Shown here: piece after piece, positions 57,957 to 64,000 of the stretch
Numbering within the stretch: the stretch's first letter is position 1
Layout of the letters: every line of letters begins with the position of its first letter
Assembly: GCF_014633365.1 (NCBI RefSeq)
Contig: NC_068352.1
Span: 30,599,310 to 30,663,309 of the forward strand
Length of the DNA stretch: 64,000 bases
Direction: 5' to 3'
DNA from: Diospyros lotus
Taxonomy: Eukaryota; Streptophyta; Magnoliopsida; Ericales; Ebenaceae
Program-made: the position numbers and the translations under genes
The notes under the pieces: model-generated
The model's input: only the letters and a program-made list of their open reading frames with translations
What the model was told of the DNA's origin: nothing
Database searches by the model: none

Positions 57957-60900
57957 TTAAGATATGATCATTCCTAGTTTACTTCTAAAAATTTCAAATT
58001 TGTTTTTATCCAAAGGTTTAGTAAAGATATCAGCTATTTGATGGTTTGTATCAATGAATTCTAATGTTATGTCTCCTCTTTGAACATGATCTCTAATGAA
58101 ATGATGTTTGACTTCAATGTGCTTAGTTTGGGCATGAAATACAGGATTTTTGGTCAAGGCTATTGCATTTGTAGTGTCACACTTTATTGGTATATTTCTA
58201 AGTCTTATGTCATAATCTTCTAATTGATGCTTCATCCACAAGACGTGAGCACAACAACTTCCAGCTGCTACATACTTAGCTTCGGTAGAAGAGAGTGCAA
58301 CAGTATTTTGCTTCCTACTAGACCAAGATATCAATGAGTTTCCTAGAAATTGACATGAGCCACTGGTGCTTTTTCTATCAACTTTACATCCATCATAGTC
58401 AGCATCGGTATAGGCTTCAAGATAATACTCATTTGACTTGGGATAAAATAGCTCTAGATGAGACGACCCTTTTAAGTATCTAAAAATTCATTTTACTGCT
58501 TTTAGGTGAGACTCTTTAGGGTCGGATTGAAATCTTGCACATAAGCAAACACTAAACATAATATCTGGCCTATTTGCTGTTAAATATAATAATGATCCAA
58601 TCATGCTTCTAAACAGCTTATTGTCCACCTTTTGTCCTATCTCATCTTTGTCCAAATATGATGAACCACTCATAGGAGTAGCTATAGGTTTGCTATCTTG
58701 GACATTGAATTTCTTAAGAAGGTCTTTAATGTATTTTTGTTGAGATATATAAATCCCTTCATCTTCTTGTCTAATTTGTAATCCTAGAAAATATTTCAAT
58801 TCTCCCATCATGCTCATCATCACATAGAGATTTATTTGCTGATCCAAAAATAATATCATCAACATATATTTGAACTAATAGAATATCTTTGCCTTGTGTT
58901 TTTATAAACAATGTTGTATCAATTTGCCTTCTTTTGAACTCTTTTTCTATAAGAAATTTGCTAAGTCTCTCATACCAAGCTCTAGGGGCTTGTTTTAAAC
59001 AATAAGGCTTTGGAAAGTTTAAACACATGATCCTCAAGTTTCGGGTCCTCAAAACCTGGGGGTTGTTCCACATATACTTTCTTATTTATATAACCATTTA
59101 AGAAAGCACTTTTGACCTCCATTTGATATAGTTTAAAATCTTTGTAGCATGCAAATGATAATAGCATTCTTATGGCTTCAAGCCTAGCTACGGGAGCATA
59201 AGTTTCATCATAATTTATTCCTTCTTCTTAGCTATATCCTTGAGCTACTAATCTAGCTTTATTTCTTGTAACAATTCCATTTTCATCCATCTTATTCCTA
59301 AATACCCATTTGGTTCCTATGGTTGGATGATCTTTAGGTCGTGGAACCAACTTTCACACTTTATTTCTTTCAAATTGATTCAACTCTTCTTGCATAGCTA
59401 CGATCCAATTTTTATCATTCAAGGCATCCTTAATGTTTTTAGGCTCTATTTGAGATATAAAGGCTACATATTGACATTCATTTCTAATAAATGCTCTTGT
59501 CTTAATTCCTTTAGAAGGATCACCTATAATGTCATTTTCTTCTACATATTTTCTTTCTCTTGGAAATGATGGTTCTTTTTCTGCTTGAGAAATAAGCTTT
59601 TCATTTTGGCTTTTGTTTTGATGATCTAATGAGAGCTTTCTAAGATTTTTGCTTAATTCATTTTCATCTTCTTCTCGATATTTTTGGATAATAGAGTTTG
59701 TATCATCAACTTTTACTTGAATAGTTTCTTCAATTACTAATGTTTTCTTATTGAATACTCTATATGCCTTACTTAGTACTGAGTATCCTAAAAATATGCC
59801 CTTATCACATTTTGAATCGAATTTACCTGAGGCATCTTTATTATTTAGAATAAAGCATTTGCTACAAAAAATGTGAAAGTATGAAATATCAGGTTTTCTT
59901 CCTTTATATAGTTTATATGGGGTTTTCTTTAAGATAGGTTTTATGGAAACTCTATTTAGAATATAACATGCTGTATTTAGAGCTTTTGCCCAAAGATTTT
60001 TAGGAAGATTTTTGTCACACAACATGGTTTTAGCCATTTCTTGAAGAGACCTATTTTTCCTTTCAACTACTCCATTTTGTTGAGGGGTTCTAGCACAGGA
60101 AAAATTATGTTCAATACCATTATCTTCACAAAAATATTTAAAGTGTTCATTTTCAAATTCTCCTCCATGATCACTTCTAATATTTGAAATACATATTCCT
60201 TTGTCTTTTTGAACTCTTTTGCAAAAAATTTCAAATTGTTTGAATGTTTCATTTTTAGTAGCAAGGAAAATTACCCAAGTAAACCTAGAGTAGTCATCTA
60301 CAATAACAAGAGTATAATGTTTTCCTCTTAGGCTTTGGGTTCTCATAGGACCAAAAAGATCTAAATGAAGCAATGCTAGAGGCCTAGAAGTTGAGATATT
60401 ATTTGAGGGTTTGAAGGAAACACTTATTTGCTTGCCTTTCATGCAAGCATCACAAATGTGATCTCCTTCATATTTTAACTTAGGTAGACCTTTAACAAGA
60501 TCATGTTTGATAATTTATTCATAAGATTCATACTAGCATGACCTAATCTACTATGCCATAACCAAGTATTTTGAGATATGGTGGATACTAGACATCTTTC
60601 TACACTAGATAAGGATAGGTCTAGGTAAATTATGTATACATTATCAATTCTATTACCTACAATTTTCATTTTATTTGTTTTCAAACATGATACCTCACAT
60701 GCAAAGGTGTTAAAACACACTTTATTTCCATTGTCGCACAATTGACTTGTACTAATTAAATTATGTTTAAGACCATCTACCAAAGCAACGTTTTCAAGCA
60801 CAAAATTTGGAAAACATATAGAACCAATACCACGAATTTTACCTTTTGAGTTGTTACCATAGACAACGTTACCTCCTTGTTTGTAGGTGATATTGTTGAA

Positions 60901-61026
60901 GAGTCGTTCATCTCCGGTCATGTGTTTTGAGCAACCACTATCAAGAAACCACTTGCTTCTCACAACATTTTTGTAGCAAGAGCAACCTGTCACACAAGCA
61001 ATCAAGTTGCTTCCTTTAGTACCCAA
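57957..61026 (-). pseudogene. Copia pol: protease, integrase, RT, RNase H
   Basis: Protease has the active site KWFLDSGCSKHMTGD (about 60,940). The GAG-pre-integrase motif is WLWHSRLGHAS (about 60,550). The integrase core (60,442 onward) keeps its catalytic acidic residues in LLHLDLFGPM, RSDHGGEFE and GVVERKNRSLQEM. Reverse transcriptase shows KARLVAQGYS, MEVKSAFLNGYINKKVYVEQ and the YVDDIIFGSAN active site (about 58,860). RNase H ends with ALSSTEAKYVAAGS and IADIFTKPLDKNKFE. Stops follow ERNKV (about 59,353) and VAQGYS (about 59,230). Frameshifts lie near 60,500, 59,000, 58,800 and 58,400. The element could not make its own polyprotein, but all domains remain recognisable. Confidence 0.92.
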
Positions 61027-61042
61027 CCCTTTTTGGGTCCAT

Positions 61043-62034
61043 TCATGTTAGCATATAACTCTTTTTTGGTACCCAAATTTGCTTATATCTATGTGGGTTG
61101 TTTCTTATAAAATATTTGTTGATAGAATGATTATGTCTCCCACAGTAATAACATGTGATCCTATTCCTTGAAACGTATGGTTTACAAAAATGATCTTTTG
61201 GTTTTTGATACGAAGCTTTTACAAAAATGGTTTTGCTTTGTGTATCTAAACATGGATCAAAACCTAGGCCTTGTTTATCTCCAAAGCTTCTTTGAGCTCC
61301 TAGGATGATTTCAAGTTTCTTTTTCCCTTCAACAAGTTTTTCTAAGGATTCCTTTAAGTCAAAATTTTGTTTAGTTAGAGTTTCTTTTTTACTTTCTAGG
61401 TCCTTTTTCTCACTCATCCAAGAATATTTTTCTTCTTGCAATATTCTTACTTCACTGTCTAATGATCTTGAATTCTTTTTGAGAACATTGTATTTGAAAC
61501 TAACTTCTTCAAACTCATTCATAATTTCAGTTAATGCATCTTGTAATTCTACAAGAGTGAAATTCACGGATTAGAAGAACTTACCTCTTCAATATTTTCC
61601 ATGAGACAAAGGTTAGCAACTTCTTCATTTTGATCTTCATCTCCTGAGGAGAAGTCATTCTCGCTCCATGCGGCTAAGGCTTTCTTCTTTTCTTTCCACT
61701 TCTTTTTTTTCAAGGAAGGACATTCGGATCTTACATGACCTTCTTTCTTGCATTCATAACATTTAATTTCTTTAGTATCTTTTTCTTTTTGTTCATTATC
61801 TTTCTTAAAATGCCTTTTTTGATTGAATTTTTGATTTCTCATAAATCTATTGAATCTCCTAGTAAACATTGCAAAGTGCTCGTCCTCACTATCTTGTGAC
61901 TCTTGATTGTCGGTCTCTACCTTAAAGGCTATGCTCTTAGTCTCTACTCTTTGATTCATCTACATCTTTCTTTTCATCAAAATTTCATGAGTCATAAGTG
62001 AACCTAACAAGGTATCAAAGGTTAGAGTATCTAG
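61043..62034 (-). pseudogene. Copia gag (partial, frameshifted)
   Basis: The segment entering from the gap encodes TFDTLLGSLMTHEILMKRK, typical of the UBN2-type gag region, followed by a stop. Then 61,959-61,564 carries the zinc knuckle CYECKKEGHVRSEC (CX2CX4HX4C) and basic KKKKWKEKKK. A coiled-coil segment (61,567-61,043) has EVRILQEEKYSWMSEKKDLE and a degenerate second knuckle CYYCGRHNHSINKYF. Gag forms the particle that packages element RNA. The N-terminus is lost in the 100-N gap. Confidence 0.8.
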
Positions 62035-62134
62035 NNNNNNNNNNNNNNNNNNNNNNNNNNNNNNNNNNNNNNNNNNNNNNNNNNNNNNNNNNNNNNNNNN
62101 NNNNNNNNNNNNNNNNNNNNNNNNNNNNNNNNNN
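62035..62134. other. Assembly gap, 100 N
   Basis: Exactly 100 N within the copia gag. The flanks do not repeat each other, so the amount missing is unknown. The 5' LTR and gag start may be here. Confidence 0.95.
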
Positions 62135-63009
62135 CCATTGTAATCTGATGATATGATCATTATCCACCAGGCCATGCAGTCAGTCATCGGCATCACATTC
62201 GGCTGATTGTTCCCCAATGACCACTCACAGGTTTACTAGTGATATCTCATGTCATATGACGCGTGATACATCATCATCCACCCACAGGTTTATGCTTAAA
62301 TTTTTAGATTTTTCTTCAAATACACAAATACAAAAAATCAATAATCAAATACATAAATACACAATATCAATCATCAAATACATAAATTAATAAATAATTC
62401 TCCAAAATCAAATACACAAATTAATAAATAATTTTTCAAAATCAAATACACAAACCCTATCACTGTTTGCCGCCTGTTGCTGCGTCTATTCACCGTCCTT
62501 CGTGTTTGCTCGTTATCTCACCGTGTCTGTTCACCTTTCGCTGCTGAGTGGTTGTCTTCTCTAGCCACAAGCCTCTTCCGATCGTTGTCTTTGACTGCCT
62601 GGATCCTTCGTCTCCAAATTCGATTGCAACTGTGGGCCTCTTCTAACTACAAATCGACTATAACCAGTGATGATCGTTGTGGAGGTGTGGGCTTTTGTTT
62701 TGGCCATTGTGGGGCAAGATGGCGAGGGTTGCTTGGATGACCTAGATCGCCAAATTTGATGAGGAGATTTGGGATTGCTATCGATTTGACGATGATAAGC
62801 AACATTGGACTTGAGAAATTGGATTACCTCTCTAAAAATTTGACTTGACGAGGGAAATGACAACCTATTAAAGATAGTCTTAATAGGTCAATTGGTCAAT
62901 GCATCTTTGTGCACTCAACGCGGGAGGGATAAGGCTTACCCTCCTCTCATTGAAATTATTTTGTGTTTTACTTCACATAAATTTTAAAATTTTAACTCAA
63001 TTATATAAA
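62135..63009. other. Unassigned sequence right of gap
   Basis: A short two-copy motif (ccacycacaggttta at about 62,221 and 62,280) and AT-rich aaatacacaaa repeats (62,310-62,455) are followed by a GC-richer part (62,460-62,960). That part has open frames on both strands but no domain I recognise. Confidence 0.35.
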
Positions 63010-63998
63010 TAATATATATACTATTATAGAATGCTAACAAATGTTGTTAATGTTGTTATAATTATGTAAATAAAATATAACATATTTACAAAAATCAGAA
63101 TATAAGTTACAATTAATTGTATATGCAAAATCCAATCAAAACCGACACGTTTAATAAAAGATTTAGGCAAAATATATCAAACTAAAAGAACTCACAAGAA
63201 AACCCACCCTAAGTTAAACTAATAGCGATCCACAACTGAATTGTTGTTTTAACTACTTATATGGAGATTTTATATAATTTATAATATATTTTTAGAGGTT
63301 CGGATAATCTTGAGATAACATTATTTTTAAATCTCAACAAATTTAGATACAAAATTATCTAAATTATAAAAAAATAAATATAATTTCGTGGTAGACTTTG
63401 GGAATGCTCAAAGTCGTGATTTAGATTTATTTACATTTTTCCGTGTGAACCAATAATTCATACCAACCAAAAGGCTGCGTCGTTCACGTGAAAAAGAACT
63501 TCATTAAGACCCAAATAGTTAACAAAGACGAGCAGTATTAGTTAATGGTTAAATAGGCTAAATTTATATTTTCATCTCAGTAATTTTCTTTTTTTTTTTT
63601 ATGTGGTTATTTAAATTTTTTATTATTTTAATTACACCCATAAATTTATATTTTTGAATCAATTTAATCTTTATAATTTAATTTTTTTTTTCATATGACA
63701 AGTCAAACTTTTCATTGTTTTGATTATACCCCTTTATATGTATTTTAAAATTAATTTAATCAAATATAAGGATATAATTAAAATAATAAAAAGTTTAACT
63801 AACTATATAAAATATGTAAAAAGTATATACTCTTAAGGTATGAATTTGGCGTCCTAAAGAGAGACCCAAACTTGTCTCTAAAAGTAACCCATGCAACGTT
63901 GGCGAAATTGATCCCTCGTTTGGGTGATGTAAATCAGCCCAAGTATCTGTATATAAATAGGGATGCATGGTATGGGAGCTAGGCATTGCCATCTCTTC
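63010..63998. repeat. Right arm of inverted duplication
   Basis: Reverse complement of 52,060-53,785 with indels. It places a plus-strand copy of the HMA promoter at the window end. The homology runs through the caattaattgtatatgcaaa block, the agattttatataatttat block and the tagactttgggaatgctc block. Confidence 0.85.
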
Positions 63999-64000
63999 TC
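63949..64000 (+). promoter_or_regulatory. Promoter and leader of a third HMA gene (coding region outside)
   Basis: gtatataaatagggatgcatgg, then gctaggcattgccatctctt, is the mirror of the TATA box and leader of HMA copies A and B. In those, the matching sequence ends about 50 bp before ATGAAG. The window stops inside the CT-rich leader, so the start codon should lie some tens of bases beyond base 64,000 on the plus strand. Confidence 0.75.

Larger units (their letters stand above)
54579..62034 (-). mobile_element. Ty1/copia retrotransposon, SIRE-like, incomplete
   Basis: From high to low coordinate: gag, protease, integrase, reverse transcriptase, RNase H, an envelope-like ORF, a polypurine tract (minus strand aaaaagggagaga at about 55,943-55,931) and the 3' LTR (54,579-55,929). 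Protease-integrase-RT order is diagnostic of copia, and the extra ORF after RNase H suggests the SIRE/Maximus lineage. The 5' LTR and start of gag are not visible: the sequence enters the 100-N gap at 62,035 and no LTR follows. All reading frames carry stops or shifts. Confidence 0.88.

Noticed and set aside
62477..62863. Opposing 87- and 100-codon frames
   Set aside because: Both strands are open in a GC-richer patch, neither has a recognisable domain, and they overlap each other.
63795..63992. Minus-strand frame MAMPSSHTMHPYLYTDTWAD as a gene
   Set aside because: It lies antisense over the mirrored HMA promoter and leader. Equivalent minus-to-plus frames in copies A and B are not conserved.

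Overview
This is nuclear DNA from a flowering plant, most likely a eudicot. The support is split genes with GT-AG introns, a GT47 exostosin-type glycosyltransferase, isoprenylated heavy-metal-associated (HMA) proteins, a fragment of a BRI1-type receptor kinase, and a dense nest of plant transposons (Helitron, Ty1/copia, large gypsy-type LTRs, MITEs, a SINE-like insertion). AT-rich spacer dominates. I saw no tRNA, rRNA or organellar genes.

Layout. 1-3.6 kb holds debris: a BRI1-like kinase tail with a stop codon, a three-copy minisatellite, and a deletion remnant of the GT47 locus. 3.6-7.2 kb is a TIR element split by a solo LTR; that LTR contains a 100-N assembly gap flanked by the same sequence twice. 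7.6-9.86 kb is a tandem array of a roughly 380-bp unit. 10.1-24.4 kb is a decayed Helitron: an RPA-like gene, then a Rep-helicase gene with a repeated 5' exon block, two solo LTRs inside it and lost catalytic residues. 24.5-25.8 kb joins a GT47 C-terminal fragment to the first three exons of an At3g27390-like membrane-protein gene. 26.7-30.3 kb is a non-autonomous LTR element (minus strand). It is followed by a Harbinger-like element (30.4-31.5), a hAT-like element (32.0-32.7) and a Mutator-like foldback MITE (33.6-34.0).

The only clearly intact genes are a four-exon GT47 glycosyltransferase (36,986-39,423, plus) and two three-exon HMA proteins (41,720-42,326 and 51,403-52,043, minus). The HMA genes lie in a segmental duplication (about 39.46-46.0 and 47.78-52.3 kb). 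After the duplication, block A received an LTR element (42.6-45.9) and block B a Harbinger-like element (50.1-51.2). The promoter side of the second HMA gene is mirrored at 63.0-64.0 kb. The promoter of a third, divergently oriented copy therefore ends the window, and its coding region should start just beyond base 64,000. A Ty1/copia (SIRE-like) element with an envelope-like ORF (54.6-62.0, minus), cut by a second 100-N gap, sits between the inverted arms.

The genes do not form a pathway. The window is best read as a gene-poor, transposon-rich interval in which a small HMA family has expanded by direct and inverted duplication beside a glycosyltransferase gene, with nested insertions that allow the events to be ordered.
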